A stretch of 64,000 nt of DNA from Toxonevra muliebris (taxonomy: Eukaryota; Arthropoda; Insecta; Diptera; Pallopteridae). The translations under genes were made by a program, and so were the position numbers. Where the stretch lies: contig OY829326.1 of NCBI GenBank assembly GCA_963691655.1, positions 147,082,998 through 147,146,997 on the forward strand, in the 5' to 3' direction. Of this stretch, positions 1-13,020 are shown in pieces; within the stretch, counting starts at the first letter, position 1, and each line of letters starts with the position of its first letter. Under the pieces are notes generated by a model that was not told the DNA's origin, did no database searches, and was given only the letters and a program-made list of their open reading frames with translations.

Positions 1-2543
1 AATTCAGACAAAAATTTTATCTTAGAGTTTAGTAGTCAGAGCAATTTTTTTCAATTTCAGTTTCGAATTAACTTTAGTACTGGCATCTATTCTGAGATCA
101 TAGTTCAGGATAGAATTTCATCATAGAGCTCATGATATTAAAATTTCAAAGCTGGATTTTACTTTGAAGTTCAGAGCAGATTATCACAGAACCCATAATT
201 TTTTTCTGATTTCAGTCTCGGGTTCAGGCTTAATTACCCGTTTCAGTTCATCTTTTTAACGAAGCTCAAAAGATAACTTTTGCGCTAAATTTATGATTGC
301 CTATGACTTCTACAACAAATATAAAAAACTTAAATTCTGAAAATATACAATAGATAAAAACGGGCCAACACTTTTTCCCCAATTTTTGGATTTTTATATT
401 CGCTTATCTTTGAAAGTATACTTGAAAAGTAATATTTCCACTTAACAATAAATTATTGAGTTTTTTTTTATTAAAATATTGTCAATTTTGCAAATGGATT
501 GTTGACAAGACAAAACTAGGTATTAATGCAACGAAAAAGAACCGAAAAAATAATGGTCTTATGCAAGCATATATGTAATACTTCTATATTGGCAGTAACC
601 TACCTTCACAATGAATTTGAATTCCATAATCAAAGAGAGACAGTCTATATCGAAATTGTTTATTTGTGTTGGTATATGGGTATATTTGTAAACTATACAA
701 ACAAACAATTGTCAAATCGTTCCAGGGGCGAAATTAAAATAGATGAATATGGTCCGAAACGAATTGAACTATTTTTATATACATAAATTTCTGGTTTCTT
801 CTATTTGTCAATAGTTTTCAGAAGTGAAGAGCGCTGAGCAAATAAAAATATTCTTTTACTTTTAAGTCACAAATTGCTGCCCATTTTTGTCGCATTTCGG
901 CTTTCTTTGGCAGCCTTTTTAATTGTTTTTTATCACAGTTATGAACATATTTCCGTATGCAAAATAAATTAATGGTTTAATTTATTAAATTCATATAACA
1001 AAACTAATTCAAAACAAATTTCACATTAACTAAACTCTAAAAAATGGAAAAAAATTATTTGATATGTTTGACACCGCTCCTGAGATTTATATTTTTGAAA
1101 AGTCATTTCGGGCATAGTGAAATAAATAGAAGTGACGCCCTTTTTTCTGTTCACTGACGTCTGCCAAATTTGAAAATTATTTTCTTACTTCTCCCAAAAC
1201 ATTTGACATTTCAGAAGTAAATATAAAAAAGTATTAACCTATTGGTAGCAGCACAATATATAAATAAAATAGAAAAATTTGAAAAGCCAGAAACATTTTT
1301 AAACATTGATAAACGAGATCTTCGAAGGCGTTTGTAACAACCATGTGCATAATGTGAACCAAAGATTTAACCCAAAACTTAAAGTTTTTTTGTTATGTAT
1401 GCCATTCAAGTAAGAAATCTGCCTCTCCGGAATTTAAATAAAATTATTTTGAGTTCGGTAAAACTATTTAGAATATAAAGAGAACATCTTTGAAGAAGTA
1501 AATTGTAAAAGTATTGTATTTTGTTTACTTAAATATTTTATAAAACCACACTCTACAAAATTTTTTGAGAGCTTTTATTTCAGAAAAAAAACAACAAACG
1601 AAAAGTTTATTGTTTTTTGATATTTTTATTTCATTTATTTATTTGTGTACAGCTGACGAAAATGGCTTAAGACAGTTTTCTCTCATAAACAAAATTATTT
1701 GTCAAAACTTATTGAGCGAATACATGTAATAATTGTCAATTTTCAGAAGACCTGAGAATATTTCAGATTACTATCTGCTATCTGGCATACTGTATACTGT
1801 GATTTCGGGTACATTCGTTTATCGGTTTTCTCACTCTAATGTTGGAGAATGTACCTTGTGTGTACTGTATGCAAGGAATCCCCTTTTAGCAATATTAATA
1901 TTTGAAGAAAAGATTTTACAGAATTTTTAAACACGCCCTGAAAATACTAGAAATATATTTATTTAAATGGAAATATTTATGCATATTTTCTACGGAGAAA
2001 AAAACGTAGAAAAATATATTAAAACACATGCTCTTATGTGCAATATCAATGATTTACTCATACACCCACACATACACACCTAAACTCTTGTATGAAACTT
2101 TAAAGATATGCGTTTATATGTTACGCTTCATTTCCGATAGAAGAAAGTAACTGCATTGTATCTTTTCTTAAATATACTTTTAGATACATAAGTATATATT
2201 TAAATATATTCATATACACTAGCGGAATCAAAGCGGGGCTTTGGGGTAAAACCCGCCCCTCTCCCCTTGGCTATGAAAATCTTATTATTTTAATCATTGT
2301 TTATAAATCAAGAAAAAAAAGTTAAAGGACAAAAATTTGAATCCCGCCCCCCTTAGGAAATCTCTGGAACTGCTTGTGTTCATATAGTATATTTAGGTTA
2401 CTTATTTTCTATTTTCTTCACTGTATATACGTATGTATATGTATTTTCAACAATAGTAAACATTTATATTTCATTTTTTCCAATTCAACTTTTATATAGT
2501 TTTTTTCGTTCTTTTTTTCTTTCGTTTTTGTACTTTCTTGCAG
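1..2543. other. Non-coding, probably intron of stg1
   Basis: AT-rich sequence with no recognisable exon. The open frame at 1733-1930 has an acceptor-like ttttcag at its start but no family resemblance. A stretch at about 2220-2370 carries C/G-rich tracts (aaacccgcccctctcccc, cccgccccccttagg) that look like an interspersed repeat. The missing TM1 exons were looked for and not seen. Confidence 0.5.
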
Positions 2544-2684
2544 ATACAGTCACTAAATCGTGTCCTTTCTTCCTTGCATCGGGCATATTCCTTTTGATTA
2601 GTTTCATTGTTTTTCTCATTCCAACATGTTCACATCAGAATAATTTATATTATTTCAGTGCGGGGATCATGTTTATTGTATCAG
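2544..2684 (+). CDS. stg1: stg1 exon: TM2 and start of TM3
   Basis: The acceptor is ttcttgcag and the donor gtaagt. The exon opens on the last two bases of a split codon, so a coding exon must precede it. It ends on the G of a Gly codon completed by GT in the next exon. It encodes TM2 and the first half of TM3. Confidence 0.82.
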
Positions 2685-5600
2685 GTAAGTGTTGCGATAA
2701 AATGTTTCTCTCTTTTTCTTTTATTGAATTTCAAATGATTTTCCAGAGTTTGAAAATAACAGTTTTTAACGGTTTTGCTTTATTGTTGTTAGCTTTTATG
2801 AATTACGTACTTTAAAATTTAAGAGAATATTTTCAACAAAAGAAAATAAATATATGTGAACTAGAAACTTTATTCATTTAAGCGAGAGGTCACCTACTTA
2901 AAGATTTTCAGTGGACCCAATGATCCACAATGATTTCTTTGGGATAAAGAAGTAGCTGAGTTCATAGAATACAACTTCTTTACACTATTCGATCATCTGA
3001 ATGATAGAATACATTTCATTCATCTGTTTGATCCGTAAAATAATCAGGATGATTTAACTAAAACAGGTAAAAAAAAGTTTGATCAATAGAACCTCCGATC
3101 TAAATGTGAATTAAAAAGAAATATGTAAGTAGAAGTAATTACTATTATTTACTTGACCACGATTATAAAATTTCGGTAATTATTACTGCCGTACAATAAT
3201 TCTTCGGTGGATAATTCTGTTCCTTAAATCAGGATTCTTCCTCACTACTATCTTCTCTCCTTTCTTTCTATCACTGGCAAAGATCTGCCATATATTTCTA
3301 CCACAAAATGTATTTTTCATTGGCATCGTAACTTGGCGAAAGCGTTCTCCAATGTTCATCCGATCATTATTCCTCTTGTTTATGCAAATTTAATCACTTC
3401 TATCGCCCAATTTCGTGGTTAAAAAAAATAAAATTCCGCATTTTATTACCTTTCAAATGAATCCACGAGTAAATGAGTTTTTGATCTCCAAGGACAAAAA
3501 TATCACACCAAAAAAGTCATTAACTTAACTAATCCCGAAAAAATGTGAATGCAGGATAGTTCAGTAATATATCTTCTTTCAGAATCCAAAGTCAAAATCC
3601 ATGTCCAAAAAATACGTCATACAGCTTTACTAGCATTAATTCATCGGATTCGGTATGTAGACCTATGGAACACCATTGTGAGGAAGAAACGACATTTAGC
3701 CCCGTAGTTTATTGATTTTAAAGTAGCTCTGATTTTCTCTGTCATGATTCTACGACTCAACGTAAGACGTATTGCTTATAGGTAAGCTCGGTGAACTCTG
3801 TTTACAGCCTTCTCGAAAACGGTGAACACCATATGTATGTTAGCTCTGTGTTCAGAATATTCGTTGGCGTCACCTCGCTATAGGAGTTGCGGAATCTTAA
3901 TACTTTGAATAAAAAAGTTTATTTAAAATTTAGTTCTAGTTATTTTATACTTATTTTCATACTTTCCATCTATTTCATTTAATTTAACATTTTTATTGCA
4001 TTTACTTCTTCCGTGTTTTCTTCGGTCACTTCTTTCTTTCTTATTTCCTTCCTTTCTTTCCTTTCCCAACAAATTGAAAACAGGTTTGCTTATGCTAATC
4101 GGGCTGATTGCATACATTTCCATACTGAAGGCGGAAATTGGGTCAAAGTTACGCTCAAGGTCACCACTGCAACCGGCAATGTTTAAGGTCAACTATGGAC
4201 AAAGTTTCTTTTTATATGTTTTCGGTTTTATTGCAACGGAATTTGTGGGATTATTGAATATTTTCCTCTACATAAGTTTACAGGAAATTGGATATTACAG
4301 TGTAAGTATAAAAATCAAACAAGAAAAGTAAAAAGAAAAAAATAGAAAAGCAGTTAACTTAATCACTAAATGCAAATTAAAATCAAATGAAAAAAGAAAA
4401 GCGAAAAATTCCGATTTTGAATTTGTACAACTGCAAAAATGTTAATTACAATTCTCAGTAAACTTATATGGCAAGTTGTAACTTATAAATTGTGTGCTCC
4501 CCAACACCAAGCCGCACAATAATTATTATGAAAAATGACGAAATTGTGAAACTTCCTTCTTGCCACTTTTGAACAACAACTTCCGCTTTTCAGATGCTGC
4601 AACAGTGGCAGCGGTAATTTAAACTATTTCTAGAGAGAGAGAAGAACGAGACAGATAGAGATACAATTAGAAGAAACAACCAAAAGGAAAAACTATTCAA
4701 AAAGTATGCAAGAACTTTAACTTTCGGTAACCTCTAAAAATGGAAGAAAGTAAATGTGTGACACAAGGCAATAAAAGTCAATTACAACAACTAAAAGTTC
4801 TTGCAACTTGCAAGTTACGAATGTCATGCCAACAATTTCACTTAATAACTGCTGTGCTTCTTCTGTTCCACTGATTTTGCAGGCAAACTGAAAGAAAGAC
4901 AGACAACATTGTAGCAATTCGTTTTGTTTATGTCACTAACGTTGTCAACAAATTTTTGCATTCATTTCCGTTACACAAATTTTAACTCACACATACACAC
5001 ACTCACACATCCGTATGTAGTATCCCAGAAGGAAAAAGAGGCAATATTCTACGAAACATCATATTTTACACGGCTATATATTAAAAATACATAAATATAC
5101 TTAAGAACAAGAGTATTTTGAGTTCGATTTCATTACTTTTTCCATCGATACTTGATATTGGATTTTTTTATTTAAGTCATTGTATTGCCTTTAGTAGAAA
5201 ATGCAACACTGTACAGCAAATCACAATGCTGCACAAATGGCAAATAATATTTTAACAAGATATTATTGTAATACCCTTTTCAAACTACTACAAATTACAC
5301 TACATGAATGTAGAGTCTAAATGCAATCGTTAAGCATGTTCTTCGGTGCAAGTCTCATGCCTGTAGCATAAACTAAAATGTTCGAAACGGATTTTCTTCA
5401 TGCTCATCATATTTTCGGCAGTTGAAGACTTTGAAAATCGACCGCAGGCAGAGGAGTCTTCAACCATTTATTGTCCTTGTTTGAATGCTTTGTATCACTC
5501 GTATGCTTGTGTCTCCAACAAAACTGGCTCTACGTAGGTCAACATGTTCAACGATTCAGCACAAGAAATTTTGTAAGCAACATACAATTTTAGGCAAACT

Positions 5601-8600
5601 CTATATTCGATATTTGTATACATTTTAAAAAACACAAACCACATTTGAGATCGACTAACCTTGTCAATCAGATTTTTATGGAAGATAAATGTTGTAACGC
5701 AATGTTCTTCCACAGGCCGGGGTAGAGCTCAGCGGGCTCTAGTGGTTCGTTGGCTACAGAAATTTTTTGATTGCAGGGGACCCTCACTGTATATTATTGA
5801 AACACATTCGTTTTTTTAAATCCAGTATTCTTTAATTCACTTTTGGTCTAACAATAGGGTTTACAATTTTACTAACAATAATATCACATACACAAAACTA
5901 ATGGCACTGTTCTCTCTCGTTCTGCGATTCCTCTGGTAGGCGAGCGAGAGGAGCATACAAAGCGTTGCCTTCGATGCGTATGATGCGCCTGGTATGGCGA
6001 CATATATCTGATTCTTAATGAATATATACGTATATTTGGGAATGGATATTTTCTTTAATCCCTTTTTCGTGAATGCTTTTGATAAATCAGAAATTTAATG
6101 CATTCCTCACTTTCCTTCTGGGTATGTATGTATGTATATGCGTCTGTATATAAAATGCATAAATGTGTGTAACAATTTTAGAAACTAATAAAATTTTGTT
6201 TTTAGAAAGAGATATACATACTACAGAAATACAGTAAAATATGGGGAGGGCAGATACTGTATATAATTGCAATCGGAAATCGATTGTGTTTATGTGCAAT
6301 TAAATGCAAAATTTTGCCTTTCCTGTTTTTTTGTTCCAATAAATGTGTACGCGTTAGTATGTAAAATATAACCACAGAATCAATTCAACTTATTTGCTGA
6401 TATCACAACTCAGGTAAACTGCACCGCCTGATTTGTGTAGGCATAACGGGAACAATTAAAACCTGCCCAACCGATGCACTTGGAGTACTTATGATGATGA
6501 TGAAAATATCCCTCCGCTTCCTATTCCTCATCGAAAAAGAAGTCAGCCTCAGTGCTCTAAGACTACGAGGTATCTCCGAAACTACAAATGAAAGGTCATT
6601 TAACTCTTTCTTTTATATGCAACAGTCACTTCTATGTGGCATAAATAACGTGTTTAATAAATTTTTATTTTTTAAAAAAAATGCATTTAATTATTAACCG
6701 GAATTTTTTTATCAAATATATATCTCTACCCACGAGCGATAACATCTTAAGTCTATTTTTCCTTTTTTTGAGGAGAGCAAAAATACTGAAAAAATTAAAA
6801 TTTAAAAAATTTGAGGGTTAATTAAAGATAGGTAGAATCGGTATTAAATACCCATATTTATGTGCTACACAATGAAAATTGGTAGGACAATTAATACTCG
6901 AAGAATTACACGAAATTCGAAATTTTGTGACTTAAGATATTATTTCAAACGAACAAAAGAAAATAAAATTTTTCTTATGTAGCTTAAGATGTTATTAATA
7001 ATTTTTTGTTTGAAATTTTGTATTCTTATGTGGACTTAAGATGATTTGCAGATTCAGTTGTTAAAAATTAAACTACATAAGATACTTTTAACAAAACGAA
7101 AGAAATTTTATTTTAGTCAGAAATAAAGTTAGATAGTTAAAATGCAAAAAATTAAAACAATCAGAAATTAAATATCTTCTTCAAACGCGGAATCAGAAGT
7201 TGAGTCCGGGCGAATGTCTGGTTTACATTGATATGGCAAATTTTGTAAAACTCAGGAAATCTTCATGGAATGGTTTTAAATCGGCAATCGTAACTTTTTT
7301 AATACCTCTAGTAGTATGGAAATGTAAGATTTGGCATAGGAAGAATATGGAATGGAAATGTAGAATGGAAAATGCGGAATGGGTGAAATGAGGAATGCAA
7401 AACCGGTTTTGTCGAAATGGAATGGGTAATTTTTCAAGACTGCGAAGCATCATTTTGGCGTTATTTTGTTAGTGTTGATTCCTTTTTAAATTATTTTCAT
7501 GTAATTTTTTTACATACATACACATCCATACTACAACCCCTTTAATATTTAAAATTGTGCGAGGTTAGATTTCTTCTAATCTGATTTTGTAGTACATAAG
7601 CCCGAAATCTTTTGTGTATCGCGACCACTTACCAAGATTCCACTTAAAATGTTCACCATTTGTATTTTCTTTTCGGCAAACAGATTTTGTTTTTAGCAAA
7701 AGGGAAAAATTTGAAAACTCAGCACTGGTAATTTGTTTTCCTTCAAACATGATTTTATAACCGACTGCTCTAATAAATAGGAGCCAGGTCTTGTAGATGG
7801 TGAATTTTTATATTTGTTAGCTTCTTCTTACGTTCAATTATAGAGTGACCTACATCGCGCTTCATGTAAGTATGTCCAGATGTCCATATCGAAGAATTTT
7901 TGATCAATAGTTTCAAAACCATTTTCACTCTGCATAAATACAGTGAATAATACTACCCCAAAGTAGTTTTTATTTTGATTTACACATGAATCACTATGAC
8001 TATACAAGATCAAAGATCAGTCCTTCAACAAAAATCTTTAATTAATTAATACATATTATTTTCTTGCTCCTTTATTGTAGGAATAAATAATAAAAGTGAT
8101 TAAATAAAACATTTTATTGTATGTAAAATATCTTAAGTCTGCCACTGCATTTGAAAAAATATCTTATCTATACTTAAGCATGGAAAACAGTACATTTTTT
8201 AATTTCAAAAAATATCGTATGTAGACTTAAGATGATGAGCCTTTTTAAGTTTTAAATATTTTCCAAACCAAATTTTTAATAAAATTCATCTTAAGTCAAC
8301 ATAGGTATACAATCAAAAAATCAATTGCTTTTAAAAAAATATTTTATATTGAAATAAGATGGTTTTTCTTTAACAGAAATTATTATATTATATCTTATGA
8401 TTTCTAGTGACTAATAATATCTTAAGTGAACTTAAGATTTTATAACAAATGTACAATAAAACAAATGTGGACATGGGATACTATTACTTTTCAAATACCA
8501 CGGAACCAAGTGTAGTAGCGAAGTGCAGATAAGACTGAATTGAAGATATCTTTACTGCAAATGTATTGCAATAAAAAAATTGATTTTCACTTAAGTCGAC

Positions 8601-11600
8601 TTAAGATGTTATCGCTCGCGGGTAGAGATATATATATATATATAAAAGATAAGAGAATATCAAAATCAAAAAAATTCGATGAAGCGGATTATCCAGTGGT
8701 TGTCTACCGCCCCAATATGTTTTTTAACCTTTAATAAAGCACAAACAAATCAATATAGAGGCGTGTAATTTGGAGTCATGACTGTGGGAATTCTAAGTAA
8801 TTATAATTTCAGTACAAATAGTTTCTAACAAGACCATTTAAAGATCTTCATACGTAGCCCTATATTGCATATAAACGACGCAATACCTACAAAACTGGTG
8901 TTCTCCAAAAACTTTTCTGTTAATATTAGTAACCGTAACTTATGGAGAACAAACTCACTCTACTTTAAATCAAGGACCAAGCTTCCAAAAATCCATCTCA
9001 ATAGTTACGTATCCAAACATCTTTCACGTAGAAATTCATACCAAAAATCACAAATTGCTGGAATAATAGTAATAGTCTTGTGCCCCATATAAAATTATGA
9101 AACTCGGCAAGAAATATGATTTGACACATCCTGAGTAGAACCAATAGAGCAATCCGGAGGTCATCACAAGTTTTACACATATTTTCAATACAAATGGTTC
9201 AAAAACAACAAATGGAACCGGTTCTGATTGGCGTTTGGACAAGAAGAATAGATCTTAGCTATTTTTAATATAACTTGCTGGATAATTAAAAACAGTTGGC
9301 GAGGAAAATAGATAGAAGTTTACAGTGACATTCAGGCTGCAGAATGGTAAAGGCCCTAGAAAACCCCGGCAATTTTTCGAAGATCATAAGCGAGTTAAGG
9401 CAAAACTTAATAGTGTAGTGAGCCATTTAAATAAATTATACCTTAAATGGCTGCCAGCACATCATCGGCGTCAGTTTGGCAGGAACTATGTAATGGACCA
9501 ACGAATTTATGAGTAATGCCACAAAGAAAGATGGTCTACTGCCAATTCCTGCAAAACTACGAAGTTCTTTGTGAAGGAACCTAACAGAAGAACAGCTAAC
9601 TTTCTTCTTCATTTGGGAGAAGGAATCTGCATATTCTTGGGCTTGATCACAGGGCACAACACATGTGGTCAGCATATGACCACCATGGGCATCATTACCC
9701 ATCCGGCATGTGTATCCTGCATTGAGGAAGATAGCGACACAACAGAGCATTTTTTTTGTTATTGTTCGCAAGAGAAAGGAGACTTATGTTGGTCCAACAG
9801 ACTGAGTGCTATGAAAGGTATGTATCTTTCCATTTGATAAGCTCTGACCTTAAAGATTTGATCGCCCCTTGGCGATCCATGTCCGTATTTCTACTTGCTG
9901 GGATTTTCGTTGTCTATTTGTTACTTCTTCCCTATGTATTTTAACTTCTATTTGGAAGACACTAGCTGTGTTAGGGAAATTGTGAAATACTTACATCGAA
10001 TGAAATTATGCCTGCCTCCACACAGTAATCCCATTAGGGCTGAGATCAAGTTTTTATTTGATTTGTCATCTTTAGTAAACTTTTTGAATTGGACTCTCGA
10101 CGTTAGGTAGGCAATCCATAAGTTGTGCATAGCGATATCAATATTCCTGTGACTTTAGGTAGTAGGCAAAGAATGTCATGAAACGGCGAGCATGTCTAGG
10201 AGACACACCTCGTTTTCGGCCTTACTTCACCAGCCCCAACATTTCCTAGCTTGATCGCACTACTTGATGCAGAATTTTTAATGAAAAGGCGGCTTAAATA
10301 TTCATCAGTGGGCTCTTTTGAAACTATTGCGATTATACAGCAATTTTTTATTTCTCTAATCACAGATGATTGAACTTTTCGAAAAGATTTTTGAGTCTTT
10401 GTTTTTTACCTCTAGCGTCTGCCTTGTTTTACAATCTCTAATCTGCAAGAAAAAATCAAAGAGGGTGAACATCCGCGTAGTCAAACCTATAAAAGTTATA
10501 AACATGCAGCAGCTGCAAATGATCAGAAACCAATGCAACGAGCACGACACAGCAGCAATAACTATCATCAAGTACACAATATGCAACTGTTGCCAGCACA
10601 TCAAATGGAATTAGATGCGAAAATGACCGCCCAACTGCAGCAATTAACCAATTCCGCAGTATATGCAGCATGCCACAAGCATCCAAATGCGACGACTGAA
10701 TCGAATTTCTTGTTGAATAATGATTTAGAACGCAGGTAATTAATGGATAATATTTGGCAAACAAAGATTAGTCAAAACTATTTACCTAATTCAGAGTTAA
10801 ATTAAAGTTATCATTAATTAAAAAAAATTTTATTAGATTTTATTTTGAGAAAACATTACCGCAACCGAAATGCAATCTGCATTCGAGAAATCTCGCCAAA
10901 TCATTGAATGAACTTTATACTGAACCAGCACCTGCTATGGGTCCACCACCACCGCCATCAACAATAAAAGTCGGTGGTACAGTGCAAACGCTGCCACGCT
11001 ATCAACAACAACGTCATCAAACATCACATTTCGCAGACTTGCCACAAGAATTTCCATTAACACGCAGCGTATCGACTACAACAGACATCTACACAAATGG
11101 TGGTAATACGATGATGATGATGATGGCAGGGAATTGCAACGGCGGCGGCAATGGTACAACACGGGTTGGAACAACACCGCATATGGAGCGTAAAAATCGA
11201 CGCAACATGGCAACCAACACTCGCCCCAGTGACACTGAAATAATGAAAGAAAGTGAAAAAAAACAAGATGCTGCTGCTATTATTAGGCGTAGCCAAAACG
11301 AAGCAATGGAGAATATTTACATGGGCGGTGATAACGTTGCTGGTGTCGTCGCAAACGATGATGTCGATGGTGATGATGATGAAGATGAGCCACAGCGTTT
11401 GTGTGGCCTCAAGCGTGGTATACGCAAAACGAAAGATGAGCTATTTCAAGAGTTTTGTAAACGTGCTGGCATGCGTCCAAAACCGAAAAACATTTATTTC
11501 ATTGCAAATGAGGAAGATACTGCGGAACATTGGCGACGACGTTGCAATGGTGGCGGCGGCAATCTTACAGCGGGACGACGTAATGAAGTGAACGAGAACA

Positions 11601-12876
11601 GAGATGAAGAGCGACATGAAGAAGGTGAAAGTGTGGAGGAAGGTGAAAGGAATAATTTCAAGCAGCTGCAAGAGGATGATGAAAATATCTATGTGCTTGA
11701 TGGTGAGTTGAAGTTTGTATTGAATTAAATTACTAATTTAGAGTTAGAAGCAATTAACTCCTCACTTCCGCTTTCTTTTCAATTTCCACTTTTGCAGATA
11801 ATATACACTTTCTAACGAATCCTCCAATGCGTAGCATGCGGCGCTCCTCAATGTATATCGAGCCCACGCACTTGCGGAAATTGAACTCAAATCTCTCGTT
11901 GCATACTTTGTACCCTCCACCATCTGAGAAGCTATATCAAAAGAGTCTGCTCGATCTGGAACACTGTGATTCTACGACAAACATTTGGTCCCCATACCCT
12001 GAACTTTATTACAATCGAAATGCCTACGGCGGTTCACAAAATCGTCTACATGCCGATTACAATTCGCAGATTTATCAAAGTCGCACGCTACCACGTTCAT
12101 TCCAGAAGCGTAACTCCACCACTGGTATGGCTGCAGAGTCCCAGGACTCTCAAAGCATTGAAACATCGTCATTGCATGCCAGCGCCAGCGCACTCCATAA
12201 CATTTATAGCTCCAGTCAGAATCGCTTCACAAATCTTATGCTACAACATCAACAACAATTGCAGCAACAAAATCGTTATCTTTCACAACAATCACGTGAC
12301 GCTGGCGTTTACAATTCAGCCATGGCGTTGCACAAATCCTGCGAAAATATTAACACCCAGAACTATGGGGCAGCACAACAAATGGCAGGAGGAAATATGC
12401 GTGGAATATATATACCTGCTACTGCTGTACCTAGCATTAGTACCAGCAACGCCGCCACCAATAACAAACAATCAAATTTACTACAACAACCAACCGTCCA
12501 GTGGCCCGCAGCCATTCCCTCATCACCCTCGAACTTTCCTGCTAAATATCAAATATATACAGCTTCGCATGCGCCACATCTAGCACATGCTTTGGTTACA
12601 CGTTCCGCTAGCAGTGGTGAGGGATGTGGTCGCGGTGGCGGAGTTCATATTCCTACCGGCCCGCATAAATTTCAACGCGCTTACGCTTTCGATGAGCAAC
12701 GACGCTCGAGTGCTGTGTGCACTGACGCCGCTTTTGACTTGGATGAAATCGAACGTGAACGTAGACGTTCACATGCCAGTCTCTTTGGTGGGGGTGTTGG
12801 TATGCCATCGTTGGCGGGCCTCAGTGGCAGTAATAGCGCAGAACATTATGACTTGATTAATGGAACTGCAGTCTAA
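2544..12876 (+). CDS. stg1: Stargazin-like calcium channel gamma / TARP protein, 5'-truncated by window edge
   Basis: Exons at 2544-2684, 4084-4301, 10416-10735, 10837-11702 and 11798-12876 join in phase and give about 874 codons ending in TAA. The order is TM2 (FFLASGIFLLISFIVFLI), TM3 (ending MLIGLIAYISIL), a loop with NYGQSFF, TM4 (around FIATEFVGLLNIFLYISL), then a cytoplasmic tail of about 750 residues. The match to mammalian stargazin is clear at FSAGIMFIVSGL in TM3 and at YGxSF...AEFVG before and in TM4. The family consists of four-pass proteins that modulate voltage-gated calcium channels and AMPA-type glutamate receptors at synapses. The TM1 and GLW-loop exons are not visible and should lie upstream. 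The tail has Pro, Asn/Gly and Asp/Glu-rich stretches and ends GTAV, a class I PDZ ligand like stargazin's. The family call is firm; the symbol follows the Drosophila orthologue. Confidence 0.85.
4084..4301 (+). CDS. stg1: stg1 exon: rest of TM3, loop and TM4
   Basis: The acceptor is gaaaacag and the donor gtaagt. The exon ends on a complete AGT codon. It encodes GLLMLIGLIAYISIL, a charged loop, and the conserved YGQSFF-TM4 segment that identifies the family. Confidence 0.85.
6717..8634. mobile_element. 1.9 kb terminal-inverted-repeat element with subterminal CTTAAG clusters, non-autonomous
   Basis: The left end at 6717-6753 and the right end at 8598-8634 are inverted copies of each other over 37 bases with one mismatch (core ACATCTTAAGTC, then CTCTACCC outward). 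Inside, the motif GACTTAAGATG or its reverse recurs at least ten times. It is confined to the outer few hundred bases on each side and absent from about 7060-8120. No transposase reading frame is present. The AT-rich flanks hide any target duplication. Superfamily not assigned. Confidence 0.65.
9540..9860 (+). pseudogene. Fragment of a non-LTR retrotransposon ORF2 C-terminus
   Basis: The frame at 9571-9834 reads ...LITGHNTCGQHMTTMG... then CVSCIEEDSDTTEHFFCYC. This is the arrangement found after the RNase H domain in Jockey/LOA-type elements: TGH....H....G, then CxxC...EH...C.C. It breaks off after a few dozen residues and nearby frames carry stops, so it is a dead fragment. It sits in sense orientation within the stg1 intron. 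Confidence 0.6.
10416..10735 (+). CDS. stg1: stg1 exon: proximal cytoplasmic tail
   Basis: The acceptor tttacctctag lies directly after an in-frame stop and the donor is gtaatt. The phase-0 start joins cleanly to the TM4 exon, giving IGYYS then RLPCFTISNLQEKIKEG. The sequence is basic and Gln/Asn-rich, as expected just inside the membrane. Confidence 0.72.
10837..11702 (+). CDS. stg1: stg1 exon: middle of cytoplasmic tail
   Basis: The acceptor is ttttattag and the donor gtgagt. The split AG+A codon gives Arg, followed by FYFEKTLPQPKCN. The exon contains PPPPPS, a short Met run, an Asp/Glu run (DDVDGDDDEDEP) and the folded-looking stretch FQEFCKRAGMRPKPKNIYF. It ends NIYVL plus a split Asp codon. 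Confidence 0.75.
11798..12876 (+). CDS. stg1: stg1 terminal exon with PDZ-ligand C-terminus
   Basis: The acceptor is cttttgcag. The exon continues in phase as D-NIHFLTNPPMRSMRRSS and runs to TAA. It is rich in Ser, Gln and Tyr, with several Arg-Arg-Ser sites that could be kinase targets, as in stargazin tails. The last residues are NGTAV (Thr at -2, Val at 0). Confidence 0.8.
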
Positions 12877-13014
12877 AAGTACGCAAAATAAAACTTTGAT
12901 GTTAACAAATTGTTGAACCTCATTTCATGTACGCCGCTGAGGCACCATGAAGTGATCTTCTCATATGTAGCTTTGATAAGACTTAGTTGTTAAAATTTAA
13001 ATAGTTTAAGCGTA

Positions 13015-13020
13015 AATAAA
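13015..13020 (+). terminator. Candidate polyadenylation signal of stg1
   Basis: AATAAA lies 139 bases after the stop. An earlier AATAAA at 12887-12892, only 11 bases after the stop, is less likely to be the main signal. Confidence 0.4.

Larger units (their letters stand above)
4302..10415. other. 6.1 kb stg1 intron filled with repeats
   Basis: The intron separates the TM4 exon from the tail. It holds the CTTAAG inverted-repeat element at 6717-8634 and a non-LTR retrotransposon fragment near 9540-9860. The remainder is AT-rich DNA in which I see nothing else, apart from a GC-richer tract at about 5715-5790 of unknown origin. Confidence 0.6.

Noticed and set aside
1733..1930. Open frame after an acceptor-like ttttcag, considered as an upstream stg1 exon
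   Set aside because: The translation shows no TM1, GLW motif or other gamma-subunit loop feature, and no convincing donor in phase with the exon at 2544.
11966..12583. 205-codon plus-strand frame overlapping the stg1 tail
   Set aside because: A shadow frame of the stg1 terminal exon with no independent features.
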